This document shows, piece after piece, positions 1-12,085 of a stretch of DNA of 64,000 nt. Under the pieces are notes generated by a model that saw only the letters and a list, made by a program, of their open reading frames with translations, searched no databases and was not told where the DNA came from. Location: assembly GCA_009760855.2 (NCBI GenBank), contig WPIO01000022.1, positions 128,501-192,500 on the forward strand. Reading direction: 5' to 3'. The position numbers were made by a program, and so were the translations under genes. Numbering within the stretch: position 1 is the stretch's first letter; each line of letters starts with the position of its first letter. This stretch comes from Cristatella mucedo (taxonomy: Eukaryota; Bryozoa; Phylactolaemata; Cristatellidae).

Positions 1-463
1 ATTGGGTCAATAGACAAGCAATTTAGACCCATAACAAAACTCGAGTTGCCACCTGCCACACGAGAACAATGAACGAGTATGAGAAATGGACTTACATGTC
101 ATGTTTGCATTATATGACTATAATAATGGCAAGCAATAATACAAACGTGACTAATACACTAGGCATCAGCAGCAGAATGATGGATGGCCTTGCAGCCCCG
201 GAAGAGCTGTGCGTGCCAGTTGCAGAAATGTTTCACTCTATAGGCTTTAGCACCCCCAAAACCAAGTAATAATTTCCTCCAAGAAATGACTTATAATCGG
301 ATCCATTTTTTAACTGACATCTCGACATACTATTCTGCAAACAATATCTAATGTACAGCTTCACGTGCTTTTAACTCAATAGAAATTGACGTTGAATCAA
401 AGTAGAGCGACAGTTTGAACGATGCTGAAGAGACGGCATTGTCCCGCTAATGTGGTTACTCAC
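1..463 (-). other. last visible HADHB intron
   Basis: This stretch follows the GTGAGT donor of the last visible exon. It is AT-rich, and neither a GHAMI-type terminal exon nor a polyadenylation context can be recognised. Confidence 0.6.
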
Positions 464-628
464 CTGACCTCCGGCAGCACAAGCAGCCACCAAACCGAAC
501 TGGCCACCTTCCTTGATGAGCCTATTAGCCACCGTTGTTGCTAGCCGAACGCCTGTGGCACCAAATGGATGGCCAAGTGACAGTGAACCTCCCCAATTGT
601 TGAACTTGTCAAATGACGGTGCACCATA
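464..628 (-). CDS. HADHB: HADHB exon with GHPFG and C-terminal catalytic Cys
   Basis: The 165-bp exon (55 codons) encodes [20 protein letters not shown] and, later, [13 protein letters not shown], holding the catalytic His and the second catalytic Cys. Acceptor ttgtag, donor GTGAGT directly after GGQ. The expected remaining dozen or so residues (GHAM...) were not found in positions 1-463. Confidence 0.95.
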
Positions 629-3600
629 CTACAAACCCATGCGGTACAGTGAAGTGAACTCGCCAAGCATTTGCTGGCACACAGTAGTTAGTGAATGAGA
701 GAACACATACCTTTTCCTTTCGGCCCATGTAGTTCTGAGCATACCAGTCAGAATCGAGGGCCTTCAGATTAGCAAGTATTTGGCCCTGCAGCATAGAAAG
801 CAACCTTAGCAAACGAAACGGCTTAAATTCGATGCATATTAAACACTAGCTACTGTTCTCTGCAGTACTCACGGCAAATGCTTCATGGTACTCAAAGACA
901 TCAATGTCCTTAAGCGCCAAGCCAGCCCGATCCAGTATTTTCGGGGTGGCGTGAGCGGGTCTGCAAAGACATTGGTGTTTGCAGCATGCAAACACGTGCA
1001 CGACTACGACCAGTGACCACACTGATACTCATTGGTATTCAATGCATGACGACGATAGGAAATGCAAGCTGTCAAGATGATGAAAGCTAAAAGCCACTAC
1101 TGCCACAGAAACAACCTTACCCAAGCAGCAATTGGTCCTTGGGATCTTGCGAAACGTACAAAAAGTCCCGCAAGTAGGCCTTAGGTTTCAAACCGAGCGC
1201 CTTCGCCTTCTCTTCCGTCATGATCAAGCAAGCGGATGCACCGTCCGTCTGCAATGAGTAGCACTCGACATTTGACCAGCATCCTTAGGATGGAGACAAA
1301 AGGTACCTATATGCACATGGTCATAAGCAAATCGACAACACAGGAGGGAAAATGTTAGCACCCAACGTACCAAGAAAGAAGCATTTGCAGCCGTTATGGT
1401 ACCATGAGGCTTTATGAACGCAGCTTTCAGCTTTGACATAGCTTCCATCGACGATGGACGAATTCCATTGTCCTTCGAAACGGGCACATCGACTCCTGCA
1501 GTAATACAAGTCACGGTGACAGTAGCACCAGCAACAAAGAAGCAACAATAGCACAGTAATAGCCATGCTCCAAATAACACTTCACATACCAGGAACCTTG
1601 TAGGTGAGCACGTCTGTAAGTAAGCCTTCATCCTGAGCTTTCTTGGCCAGTATGTGAGACCTCAAGGCATACTCGTCCTGCAGCCATAAAAAGCCATTCT
1701 AACACTGTGGCTGCTGTGCCCCCTATGCGCATACAAAGCATCTGCATTGTCAAATGGGTGAAGCTGAGTGAAGCACACACCTGTTCACGTCGAGATATGC
1801 CAAAGGCAGCAGCTAGCCGGTCAGCAGAATGGCCCATAGTTTCACCAGTCGAGAACTCGGCAACTGCAGGAAGGTCAGGGGTCCACACCGATGGGCTCAG
1901 CATTTGCGAAAAAATTGACATCTTGGCCCCTGTTGTCTTTGCCTTATTTAGAGACAGCATCAGGGCACGCATCTTTCGGCTATGCCTGATGGGTACATCG
2001 GACATGACCTCCACGCCACCAGCCACCGCCACGTCTGTCATGCCCGCATAAATGTAGCCCATGGCTGCAAACCAACAAACACGTGTCAGCCTGTTCCAGC
2101 CAACAATTTAGTACCACTCGAGAGACCGTCACATAAGTGAGCACATGTACTTTAAGATAACTGGAGTGAAATTACCAGCATAAGGTTTCTCCTTCTGCTT
2201 GTCGGCTCTCAAAGAGCAAACAGGCTTCTGCCATGCCGAGAATAAACAACACAGCCTACCACTGCCCTTGCAGAGAGGTATCACGAAGAAGTTTCAGCTC
2301 TAGCACAGTGACAGCACATTACGTCTTTCCCCTTGACAAGGCCCCTTTTTCTCGGTGTCTTTCGTGTTCGTGCACGTCGTTGTGTTAATTTCTGCTCCGA
2401 CGCAGATCGCTTCACAACTAGTGCACTTTCGAGGCTTTGCTTGCACAAAGTTGTCAAGTGCCTGCTTAGAGATGTGGTGCTCTTAGGGTGTCATACAGAA
2501 GACATTGTTATTACCACTATAATTATTACCAGTGCTTTAGGAACTGACCATTTTCGATCAAAAGTGATAGTCAAGTCAAAATTTCACTCTACACTTCAAC
2601 GTGAGAGACAGTTCGGCTTCTCAGTTTCTGAATAACTAAGGGAACTGTCACAGCAGCACCAACCTCCTCGTGCCTTCAGCTTCCGTCAGGATAGTAAATT
2701 AGCTGTGCTTTCTCTCAACGTGTCACAGTGCAACAGGTGAGTTTGCTCTGCTGATCCTAGAAAGTGGATGAACCTATGTAATCATGCATGATGAATTTTA
2801 GTGCATATTTCCCCAGCCGTTCTTCACCGAATCACTTAGTCCTCAAACTGTGGAAAAGGATGTACAAATGAAGACACATTCCAAGCTATCATGACTCCGT
2901 CAGGGGTGCCGAAACATCCACTTATGGGTACTGCAATTCACACCTAAGGTTATTGGACATGATACGACGCGAGCATACCCGTTGTGATAGCCTGGTTCGA
3001 CGAAATACATGCTTGTGTTACTGTATGCGCAGGAATTTTGTCAGAAACACCGGCACCGAGAGCTGCCTACAAAAACATAAACACGTGTGAGGCACATTGA
3101 ATATCAGATCAGCTTGATTCGAAACAAGACTCATATTAGAAAAGTCACAACAGACTGCAGACTTGGATGTACACACGTCTAGAAAAAACCAAGAGATTAC
3201 AAAGAACAGCGACGCTAGCACAGAGCACCTCTCCCCAGACCTTAACATACCACCAATTCTGAATGTAAAAACTTGACAAGAAGGCTACAGATAATTAACA
3301 TGCTCACACAGGTTAGGATTACTCCAGTGCCCAGGGCTAACAAAACAACCAATACGTCGATGTATGTCTATTTGAATGGTGATAGGGATGCCGCTACGGC
3401 CACTAGCCCATAGCAACGAGTCATGTGATTTTTAGGTGTATATGCATCATAAAACGTCTACATACACTCAAACACAACAATATTTGGATGGCTGAGGCAG
3501 CCACCATGACGGTTGCATGCTCGCCAGCAATTTTGAATAAAAAACTAATGCTGCTCTCAGCAAAAGTGTGCAGCACTAGTTGCAATGGGAAAAAGCAACA

Positions 3601-6600
3601 TGTTCCCTCAATTATTGTGTACCGTGCTTAATTTAGTAAGTTAATATGGCACTGTACCTTCCTTATTTACAAAGGCCTGCCGGACCTGCCCTGCCACTGA
3701 CCTGATCAAATGCTCACAAACATCTGCAGGCTCGTTGCAAGCGTTCAAAAAGCCTATCAGAGAAAGTGACATGGCGGGCAAGTTGTCATAACCTTGACCT
3801 TTCTCCACAAATGCTGGATTGGGTTAAGGTCCGGAGATCGACACGGCCATTACATTACCATAGCGGGAGTATATAGCCGAACTCAAATCAGAAAAAAACT
3901 AGCTGTGGTGTTTTTGGGTCCTTATCGTGCTGGAAAATATAACCGAGTCCAGGAAGTTCTATCACACTGGGGGGGGGGGTCCGACGCACTGAAGAAAGTC
4001 TAAACGAACAGTAACTAGATAATAAAATAATAACTAAATAAGAGACTTGCGTCATGATGCCTGGTGTTCGATGTAGGACTACACCACTTGTGCTAAAGCA
4101 CCCTTATACAGCCCCCTGAATTTGACCGTTGGCTGCAAGCATTAGGGTGAGCAGGCTTTGTTAGTTCGCCGACGCACTTAAAGCCTTCTCTTGCAATTCA
4201 AAAAAAGTGATTTTGGGTCCATCACTCCATACAACTCAATCTCAATCTTCAGCAGTACAGTGGATCCCAGCCTTGGCTCACTGTAAATGGCTTACCGTAT
4301 TCTTCTCGGACAAGTGGCTTTCTTTTTTTCGACTCGAGTATGCATACCAGCCCTATCAAATCGCATTCTGAGGGTATCACGGCCAGGTCGCTTCCCAAAC
4401 GATGCTTGCAGACTTTGACCATAAGCTTATGCTAATGCAAAACGGTCCTTTAACGTCTGAAACTTACTTCAGTTGTGCTTTCCGACATGACTTATCGAGT
4501 TTTCCGTGAAATAATGTTAAATGGGTAAGAATCATGAGGCATGAGCAGATAAAGGGGTCATTTCTAGAGGCTCTTTTCTTGGGGAAATCTTCTATTTTTA
4601 AAGGGTTTCCGGCTAATTTCAAATGTACTTCTTGTATTTACATGCTGCCTACCTGGTTGAACTTTCTGCTGTGAGTAGTGCGCACATTAGAAAGTTTACC
4701 CTTCTATGCTAAACGATGCCATATTATCTGAATAAAATGTTCACGTGGAATCAACATGCCAACCAGTCTCTAATGTGGGAGTGACATCACTATATGTCAT
4801 TAAAGCTACAGAGCTGTGATAACAACCAACAAGGCAGCCGCTTGCAGGGTACCCGAAGATAAGCATTTTGCACTCTAGTCTGACTCGACTGAGTAATGTA
4901 TTGAATAGACTCTTCGATCTCTGTTCCTCAAAAAAAGATTCATCAGCAAAACCGTGGCTTCATGATTTTGAATGAAGTGTGACCAAACGGGACACTGCTA
5001 ATCCAGATGAGCCAGTATCAGTCACTGCTACCTCAGACAAACAAGGATCAGTTCTCGCGACGGGGAAGGCTAGCATGATATTACTCACCATTCAATTGAA
5101 TTTCCCTTCGCAGCAAATGTAAAGCGCCTAGAAAGAGATTAAGTTCTCTGAGGGCGCTTTATCAAGTGCATTATTATTATTATATTATTATTATTATTAA
5201 GGCTGAATGAATTTCTAAGGAGTAAATACAAAGCATTGCTGGAGCTGGAGAATGATGAAGATGCTTGCCTTTCGTGCCAGATAACTCCCGAGAGCAGCCT
5301 TATTCATTTTAAATTCTATCAAAAAACCTTTCCTTTCCCCAAAGAGTCAATGTGCAACTATAAAATATGGGTTGCACCCCTCCACATTAAGCTGGCAAAG
5401 CACTCATGGAGAAAACAAAAAATCAGGCTGCAACAGGACAGCAGAGTTAACACACCTCACGTGCAACGTTGCTTGTCTTCACTTCCTGAATGACAGTTCC
5501 ACAAATTACATATCCTATATGATCTGAAAGAATAAAGTCGTCATTTCAGACAAAAGAAAGTCGTGATTTTGGAAATTTCAGTATGTGAAGTTGCATCAAC
5601 CACATACAATAGTGACGAGTGCTGATACGTGAATCTACCAGGTGGAGCTAGACCAATGGCAATGTGATAAGCAGTGAGAAAATGTAGCACAGCTCAGTCG
5701 GAGAGGCTACAAGCACTACACCACCAGGGTGATGACTAAAGCCTTGACAGGTAATCTCGAGGTACTAACTTGAGAAGCAATCGCGCGGCATTACCTTTGT
5801 CAATCCCAGTTTTCCTAATGATGCCCCTAAAAATGTAGATGCATAAAATGAAATTCAAAATTCACTAACACATATCACATAAAGTTAGCTTAAACAAGAC
5901 GTAAGATCTGAGATAAACTAGACATGCTAGGATAGGCATTGGCCAACGTTTAGAAAGACAATGAAAGTGCACTCTGATTTCAGTAAATTATTGCTTTAAC
6001 CCTGATAGGAAGATCTGGAATCGAATAACGATAAAAATGGTGGCTTTTTCCGTGGATTTGAATCTGGAAGGACTCGGTGCTTACAATCTATGAAGTACAA
6101 ACCACGACACACACTACTGCAAGTGCCATAGGATAAGAAAGACCAAAGCTGCCACTTTATTAATTGCATTATTATTATTATTATTATTACGGAACCGTAG
6201 TAGCACATCAATCCTGAGTTGCTTACAGATGAAGAGTCTATCACCAGTACGTATACAACCATCTTTTTAACCAGCCTGCTAACTACTGCAGTGAAAATAA
6301 GAGAAGAAACAATGGATGACCCACAAGTAGTGGCCGGTGGCCAATAATAATAATAGTAATACATTTGCATAGCACCCAAGAGAACCTAATCTTTTGCTAG
6401 GCACTTTACATGTGCTGTAAGGGAAGCACGATTGAATGGTGAGTGGTAACATGCACAATGTCAACATGCATAGCATGGTTAGAGGTGGCATGCATAGTGT
6501 CAACATGTAAAATAGGGTTAGCGGTAGCATGCAGTGTCAGCATGCATATGCACACAAAGAACGATCACAACGACTCACTAAATGCTGTGATAAACAGGTG

Positions 6601-9600
6601 CATTTAGGCTTTCTCCGTGCTAGACAGATGTAACACGATATTTGCAGGGCTACAGAAAAAGCAATTACAAGCTTTTATATGGTTGTCATAAATAGACCGG
6701 AGCTAGGTTAATCTTTCTCCAAAAAAACTCTGTCGGAGATCTCTAAAAAAAGAGCAGTGGTGGCTCCCCCTGATCTGTGGGTACAAACCAAAATTGCTAC
6801 TTTGACCAACAGTACCTATCAAGGTTTAGCTACTTCACACCTAGTTGAATGGTGCAGCAATTTCCATCTTCTCTGCCTTCTGATTCTCTAATAACTATAT
6901 ATGAGCTTTCTCTTATTTAATACCAGTATAAAACCCCCTGTACAGCATATGTAAAGTGCTTAGAAAGAGATTTAGTTCTCTGAGTATGTTATCAAAATAT
7001 ACTATACTAATTATACGTTATCAAAATATACTATTCTAATTATCATTAAGCCCACAGGGCAATTCGTGTGACAATTGCGAAAAAGTCTCGTCGACTCTAT
7101 CATGTACATTGGGCAGGTCACTTGGCAGACTGAAGAGCAGATCTGACCCTTCGCTTTAACAATCATGACCCCATGGCCTACCAATCGGCTACGCCGGTCT
7201 CCACTTTCACAATTATACATACAGCATACCACAAGAGCAGCATAAATCTTCAAAAGACCATTCCGACCAGGGCATCCCAATTACTCAAGGCACTTGCAAA
7301 GTTGATGACCAACGAATGAAAAAGCTTGCTGTGCCATATATGAGTAAAGCTTCAGCTAGTTTTTTCGTGTAAGTCCAGTTTGCAACAACGAACACCAGCA
7401 ATGCCTTCCACAAAGTTAAAGCTAAGACGTCTTCTTTCATGGCTGATAATCTCCAGTCTTCAGAGATCACTTGTTTCAGTCCAGATAAGTATGCAAATAT
7501 GTCAAGTGTGTGGAGGCAGAATGCTTTACTAAAATTTATCAAACAACTAAAATTGGCACGATCTTCAATAAGCAGTATTGATTGTAGCTCAGTAGAGCAT
7601 GCATTCACGAGCTTTCTCTACTTATTTTTAGTACTCTTCAGCTACTTTCAGCTAAGCCCGAAAATTGTGCCTGACAGTAAGTTCATTGGTTAAGCATAGG
7701 CAGGATTCAACTTCAGGAATCACCTTTAAGGTCTCGGTCAACGGGGGACCTACCGAAAACTCAAGGCACGTGCCATACTAGACCGAAAAGCACGGTCCAC
7801 AGTTCCTAAACCACATGCTCCCAACAAGAGAACACCAGTACACACCTAATCTTCTGCCTTTTGTCAACTGATTCGTCAGCACCAACTGAACATCAAGCAG
7901 AAGCAGCTGCTTCAACAAATCGTGTCCAAATAAGGTCTTTATAAATGACACAAAATTGCATACAACTAAATGCTGCCCACTGGCCCAATCTGAATCATCA
8001 CATGCAAAGCTATGCTAACGAGGGAAATACAGCAAGCATCTTGCAAGCTCGGATTATATCGACTACCTAGGTGTGTGCGACGTACGAAAGGTGCTTCGTG
8101 AGTGGCCCCCCCCCCGTGTGGCAACTGCTGGCACAGTAATTGACATGCTAGTTTCATTGCTCGGAGTGACAGCTCAAAATGACCACTGCTTGCCATACAG
8201 GCCGTGTTTCGGACAAAATATCTAATGGATTCTCTTGAATCCCAGTACTCCCCACCTTGTCAGAAACAGCAAGAGAACAAAACACATCTAGGCAGATAAA
8301 ACACTTTTACAATACTAATTTCTAACCTCTTTGCCAAAGGAGGAAGCCTCTATTCTTCACGGAAGTAACAAATCGAACATTGAGCAGTAAAGGCACACTG
8401 AGGCTGCCGAGGGTATTTGCAACACATTTAAACGATGCACAGCTGTGGGGCTCACCTTTACATAGCATAAATGAAGCATGCTCCCTATCAAGGTGCCTGC
8501 TTTACAACTCGATAGAGTGCTGGGGGGGTTCTCTTTCTTTAAGAGCCAGGTCGCGGGTTCAAGTCCTGAAGCAGGCTATCTTTTAGTGCCATTGCAAGGG
8601 GATGATGGCCTAAGGATTACTGCTGCCATACATATAAGACTGTTGCGTCAGCCGACCTTTACTTTGACCCTTTTTCAATTTTAAGCCTCATATTGAGCGA
8701 GGACCGTAGTATTCTATGAAGCTGAATCGGCTGGCTCGGCAGGGGCACAAACGACTACGGACCCCAGCTTTTCGAATCACGAGCTCTATATTGCCTACTA
8801 TGTAGGGCAGCCAAGTATTAGGTGTGGACAATTTAGTCAAGGTAAGCACCGCCGAATGACCTGCCCAGCAATGCTGAGTGACGTTCCGAAAGAATAACAT
8901 CACTGTCTCTACGACAACAGGTCATGGGAGCAACTATACCGTCAAAGGTAGGCTAGGTGCTACAAGCCAACAACAGTCTGGCATGGACAGCCTCTTATTG
9001 CAGGTGTAAACGCTGCACATGCTCGACTGTCGAGCTTAACCTTGACCTTGGGTAGACCCGATGAACGTCCTAATCAGCAACAGTAGTAGCCAGGTGGCCA
9101 AGTGGCTATGTCTCTCAAGCAAATATGTCACCTCCTTGTCTCCTGACATCGATTCAGGCACTAACACCTCCCACATGCCTACCTGCTACTTCTACTTAAT
9201 TCCTCATCTGTCTTCTAACTGTAATGAAATGCATTACCGTCTCCAACTTCACAAAGCCACGAAGACTAGGTGGATGTTACGCACGAGAGTTTTCTATAGC
9301 GTACTCAAAGCCTGAGGGCAGCTGTCGGTACTCATACGGTAGCCAACAGACTTCATCTCATGCAACAAGGAGAAATTGAGAAGCACAGCTGAGGCCGGAG
9401 GGCAGTCGAGAAGGTGAGTAACATAAAAGTAGCAGCTCAGGACGGCTGGAAAGGATGTGCCACGTCGGCAGCAGGAGCGTAGATGTCGTCACGTAAGAAT
9501 TGTGGGAGCCAGTTCCACATTGCAGAAGCTGTAGGGAAAAAGCTTCTGTCACTAGCTGTCTTTAAGCATAAGAATGGAAGAGCTAATTTATTGTCCTGAG

Positions 9601-10644
9601 AGGACCAGGGGGCACGAGGATGCTGAGACTGGTGCAGCAGTTCTGCTAAGTGTGGTGGAGCCGAGCCATGGCAGGCCTCGAGGGTCAGCATATGTAAGTA
9701 AGAATGTTGCTCTGTATCTGTTGATCAACCCGGGAGCTATCAAAGCTCCTTCAGCAAAGGATACGCATGGCTGTGTTGACTAGCCATGCAGGCATGCATA
9801 CTCATCATCAGATCCAGGGAGCTAGTTAAGTTTTCTTTGCAGGCCACCGTGGTAGATGGCCCCTAATCTTCAAACAGGGCTCGGGTGTGACGGTTAGCTG
9901 GAGAAACTACCAACATTTCACGTGGTTATCAAAAGGAGACCTGAATTTCAAGCACAAGGTGACAATCGCACAACCGTATCACCAAGTGTCCCAGTTCAGC
10001 TGCACGCTTGGAGTGTCTCATGAGTAGGAGTTCGGTTTTATCATCGTTCGGTCTAAGGAAATTGGCCGACATCTAGGATCAAATGCCTGCAAGCACGCAT
10101 GGGTCGCTGCAGCAGATAACTTGGCTATAATGAGATAAAAGCTGCCGACTACCGATTGGGAATTTAAAGCCACATCGACTTTGATTTCGCTCTAAAACAG
10201 ACTGCCCATACTGAGGGTTTGCTTTATTCCAAAGTGGCATCTCCCAAAAATGTGAACAGGCGAGGCTATCACAAGCCCTTAACAATCGAGTTGAGCGCAG
10301 AGATTTTGTATCTCCACACAAAATACACGAGGCTACGGCGATCCAATGCAGCAAAACAAGAATGATGTGGGTCATCCTTACTTTATAGCTTCCCTCTGCA
10401 GATCGTGCGGCATAAGCTTCTTGTAGTCGGTTCCAGCCAGCAGGAATGGCGTACGTACTCCGTCGACGAGGACAACATTTTTCAGCCCGGGCTTGGCCAA
10501 GGTCTTAGCGCCTCGCTGATGCAGGAGAGACAGCCAATTTGCTCCATTGCCGTGTCTCAAGCCGGAACCTGAAATAGCCGAATTCGTGGAGATGAGTCTC
10601 TCTCGCAAGGCAGGGAATCCCATGTCGCACCGTGCGGCACGCAT
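464..10644 (-). CDS. HADHB: HADHB, mitochondrial trifunctional protein beta subunit (3-ketoacyl-CoA thiolase), multi-exon, 3' end outside window
   Basis: The product catalyses the last step of long-chain fatty-acid beta-oxidation, thiolytic cleavage of 3-ketoacyl-CoA, in complex with the alpha subunit at the inner mitochondrial membrane (family knowledge). Nine coding exons are visible on the minus strand: 10382-10644, 2979-3066, 1781-2064, 1590-1677, 1371-1495, 1121-1248, 873-960, 711-785 and 464-628. All have GT-AG sites, and phases agree at every junction from 3066 down to 464. The thiolase active-site residues are present: the nucleophilic Cys in QACISSNQ, His in EYHEAFA, His in GHPFG and the second Cys in AACAAGGQ. 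Missing are about 33 residues between the exon ending REAIK and the exon starting AALGAG, whose exon I could not find in the 7.3-kb intron, and the final GHAMI-type exon, presumably left of position 1. No stops or frameshifts occur in the exons, so the gene looks functional. Confidence 0.95.
711..785 (-). CDS. HADHB: HADHB exon ([14 protein letters not shown] segment)
   Basis: The 75-bp exon has exactly 25 codons, from [14 protein letters not shown] to NYMGRKEK. Acceptor ctgcag, donor GTATGT. Confidence 0.95.
873..960 (-). CDS. HADHB: HADHB exon with catalytic EYHEAFA
   Basis: The 88-bp exon encodes [20 protein letters not shown] followed by VFEYHEAFA; the His of YHEAFA is a thiolase catalytic-site residue. 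Acceptor ttgcag, donor GTGAGT, ending in phase 0. Confidence 0.95.
1121..1248 (-). CDS. HADHB: HADHB exon ([10 protein letters not shown] segment)
   Basis: The 128-bp exon encodes [19 protein letters not shown] and then [20 protein letters not shown]. It ends LLG with two bases carried into the next codon. Acceptor ttgcag, donor GTAAGG. Confidence 0.95.
1371..1495 (-). CDS. HADHB: HADHB exon (KDNGIRPSS segment)
   Basis: The 125-bp exon encodes [19 protein letters not shown], then [21 protein letters not shown], which is strongly conserved in trifunctional beta. It has a ctgcag acceptor and a GTACGT donor. Confidence 0.95.
1590..1677 (-). CDS. HADHB: HADHB exon (DEYALRSH segment)
   Basis: The 88-bp exon encodes [18 protein letters not shown] and [12 protein letters not shown]. 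It is bounded by a ctgcag acceptor and a GTATGT donor and ends in phase 1, matching the next exon. Confidence 0.95.
1781..2064 (-). CDS. HADHB: HADHB central exon
   Basis: This is the largest internal exon (284 bp). It encodes [17 protein letters not shown], then [16 protein letters not shown], an Ala/Lys-rich loop and [20 protein letters not shown], all diagnostic of trifunctional beta. The acceptor is tttgcag and the donor GTGTGT after RREQ. The loop [18 protein letters not shown] is the least conserved part; in the human protein this is the membrane-associating insertion. Confidence 0.96.
2979..3066 (-). CDS. HADHB: HADHB exon with nucleophilic cysteine
   Basis: The 88-bp exon encodes [16 protein letters not shown] followed by [13 protein letters not shown], the thiolase segment with the acyl-accepting Cys. 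It is flanked by a ctgtag-type acceptor and a GTATGC donor. It ends with one base of the next codon, which the following exon completes as Ala. Confidence 0.93.
5072..5199 (+). mobile_element. L2-type LINE, 5'-truncated 3' end
   Basis: It has the shared 3' tail: AAAGCGCC, then AGAGA, TTAAGT, TCTCT and GGCGCTTT, followed by an ATT-rich microsatellite end. This is a dead-on-arrival truncated copy inside a HADHB intron. Confidence 0.85.
6343..6612 (-). mobile_element. L2-type LINE 3' end, diverged
   Basis: On the minus strand it carries the 3' non-coding part of the L2 element, including repeated blocks ending TAACCATGTT/GCATGCTGACAC-like, and the tail hairpin with several substitutions. It starts with an (AAT)n run on the plus strand. 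Confidence 0.8.
6941..6995 (+). mobile_element. L2-type tail remnant
   Basis: A short, diverged match to the L2 tail (TAAAGTGCTTAGAAAGAGAT...GTTCTCTGAG); the final GGCGCTTT has mutated. Confidence 0.6.
8505..8630 (+). mobile_element. SINE-B copy
   Basis: It has a tRNA-like B box (GGTTCAAGTCC) in the head and the SINE-B body GATGGCCTAAGG. The 3' part is eroded. Confidence 0.6.
9355..10078 (-). mobile_element. LINE fragment, second L2/CR1-like lineage, C-terminal RT region
   Basis: On the minus strand the end of the reverse-transcriptase protein can be read: a finger-like segment ([12 protein letters not shown]), then [20 protein letters not shown]-type residues and [16 protein letters not shown], the usual W-N-LP tail of CR1/L2 RT proteins. 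Frameshifts interrupt it. It differs from the main L2 family in the tail and resembles the copy at about 20995-21475. Confidence 0.75.
10382..10644 (-). CDS. HADHB: HADHB first coding exon (presequence and thiolase N-terminus)
   Basis: The exon gives 87 codons plus two bases, ending at a GTAAGG donor after REAIK. The first 40 or so residues are rich in Arg, Ser and Ala and poor in acidic residues, as expected for a mitochondrial targeting peptide. The conserved enzyme starts at [20 protein letters not shown]. The Met at 10644 is taken as the start because it is the first in frame; a second Met at 10623 is possible. An acceptor-like ctatttcag just upstream of 10573 means the true 5' end could instead be an earlier exon. 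Confidence 0.85.
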
Positions 10645-11180
10645 AAGGACAGCATGGGCTGCGGGCTGGCAGCCAAAGCAAAATCTCAGCGCCGACGCGC
10701 GGTTGGGTCAGCATTCAAGCGGCAGGCTCAAAGGTCACACCCACCACACCTAAGACGAACGGTGCGCGACAGCAACGGCGCGACGGCGACCTCGTCGCAA
10801 AAGGAGGAAAAATAGCGTAGCATAGCACGACGCCACGCCACGGACTTTACTCTCACGGTCTCGGGCATATTGAAGAGCGAGGCAGGCGGTGTTGGGGCGG
10901 CGTTAAGCGGTGTAAGGCGGCGAGAACGGGCGCCACTGGATGCTTCTCTAACCGCCGGCGCGCACGCGAGACGCTGGAGCGAGCAAGACCCGACAGCTCA
11001 CGCGTACGCGCATACGACGGCCTCCGCCAGGCCGCTCATTTACTGCACACACAGAACGCGAATACGTCTTACCAAATCGGTTCGACATCTGCTGGCCAGC
11101 CACCCAGCCCACGGACGCCATATTACGAGGAAGGAAGCTCTGGCGTATCCTCGGCGCGTCTGCTTTAGGAGGCACGCAGG
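10645..11180 (-). promoter_or_regulatory. CpG-rich region upstream of HADHB, probable promoter
   Basis: CpG density rises sharply here against an AT-rich intron on one side and L2 repeats on the other, directly upstream of the HADHB initiator Met. No clear TATA box is seen. A CGCCATATT element, matching the YY1-type AATATGGCG core on the minus strand, lies near 11116. Assignment as promoter is inferred from position and composition. Confidence 0.5.
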
Positions 11181-11189
11181 TTGAATAAG

Positions 11190-11486
11190 AAATTTTATTT
11201 CGTGAAATATGCAGACAATAATAATAAAAATTCATTCAATTTATCAAAGATCGTGACTATCTTGTTGTTCGACGCTGATGGCCTAGAGGGCAAAGTCCGC
11301 TGTCGACGTCATCTGTCAAGAGTTCCCGTGCGGTAGAGCCCACGCCCCCTATTGCATGTCTAAGCATATCGCAGGCGTACAGTGTGCCGAAGGCACCGAA
11401 CGCACACGTCGAAATCATGTCCAACTGAAGCCGGAATTTTTCGGCAGCTAGCTTCGGCCGTGTTCGGATTTTCAAAACTGATGAGG
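11190..11486 (-). other. candidate terminal exon of an unknown minus-strand gene
   Basis: On the minus strand an acceptor-like ctttcctcatcag precedes an open frame of about 71 codons containing CAFGAFGTLYACDMLRHAIG and ending HQRRTTR-stop. An AATAAA signal follows at about 11193-11198, some 60 bases past the stop. I do not recognise the protein. It lies about 550 bp upstream of HADHB on the same strand, so it would be the 3' end of a preceding gene, or chance. No partner exon was found. Confidence 0.25.
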
Positions 11487-11700
11487 AAAGCGTGTTCCTC
11501 CTCCCTGTACCGATTTGACGTCAGAGCGGCGTTCTTAAGGAGCGATCAGAATACATTAAAGTTTCTTAGCTTTTAACTAATGCAATTTCTGTCGATTAAC
11601 TCTGATCTATTAAAAAAATTGCAAGTGCAGCATAATCCAAGTTGGCGTACCCGTACGGACGTGTGCTTAGACGAGTTCGCATGCGAGGCCTTTCGCATGG

Positions 11701-11919
11701 CGTGCTTATGCTTGCTGACACTGTGCATGCTGCCACTAACCACATTTGCATGCTGACCCTGTGCATGTCATCCCTAACCATTTTATTTATGTTGTTTATC
11801 AAGCATGATATTACTCACCATTCCATTGCATTTCCCTTTGCTGCAAATGTAAAGCGCCTAGAGAGAGATTGAGTTCTCTGAGGGCGCTTTATCAAGTGAA
11901 TTATTATTATTATTATTAT
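11701..11919 (+). mobile_element. L2-type LINE 3' end
   Basis: Contains the family 3' UTR (GCTTATGCTTGCTGACACTG), the complete AAAGCGCC/GGCGCTTT tail hairpin and an (ATT)6-like terminus. Confidence 0.88.
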
Positions 11920-12085
11920 GGTAGTAATTGCGTCGGTATTTGCATTAAGTTTATCGCCTTTTCGAAGTCTTTATTCACCGACAAAATACTACGCGTATGT
12001 GACTGGTTTATTCAGATATTTTTGAAAATGGAGTAACCTCGATCTTGTTTTTAACCAACTTAAAAATAACGTCAGTGCCCCTATC

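Larger units (their letters stand above)
3067..10381 (-). other. HADHB first large intron with repeats
   Basis: This interval separates the first coding exon from the AALGAG exon. It should hold the missing exon of about 100 bp (expected to end near TSNVARE), but reading the minus strand I do not see it. It contains L2 3' ends (5072-5199, 6343-6612, 6941-6995), a SINE-B (about 8505-8630) and a LINE fragment (9355-10078). A 30-bp AT-rich direct repeat lies at about 6988-7045. The rest is unassigned AT-rich DNA with no supportable gene. Confidence 0.7.

Noticed and set aside
10870-11184. Divergent gene opposite HADHB (such as HADHA)
   Set aside because: The plus-strand frame of 104 codons has no similarity to the trifunctional alpha subunit and is compositional.
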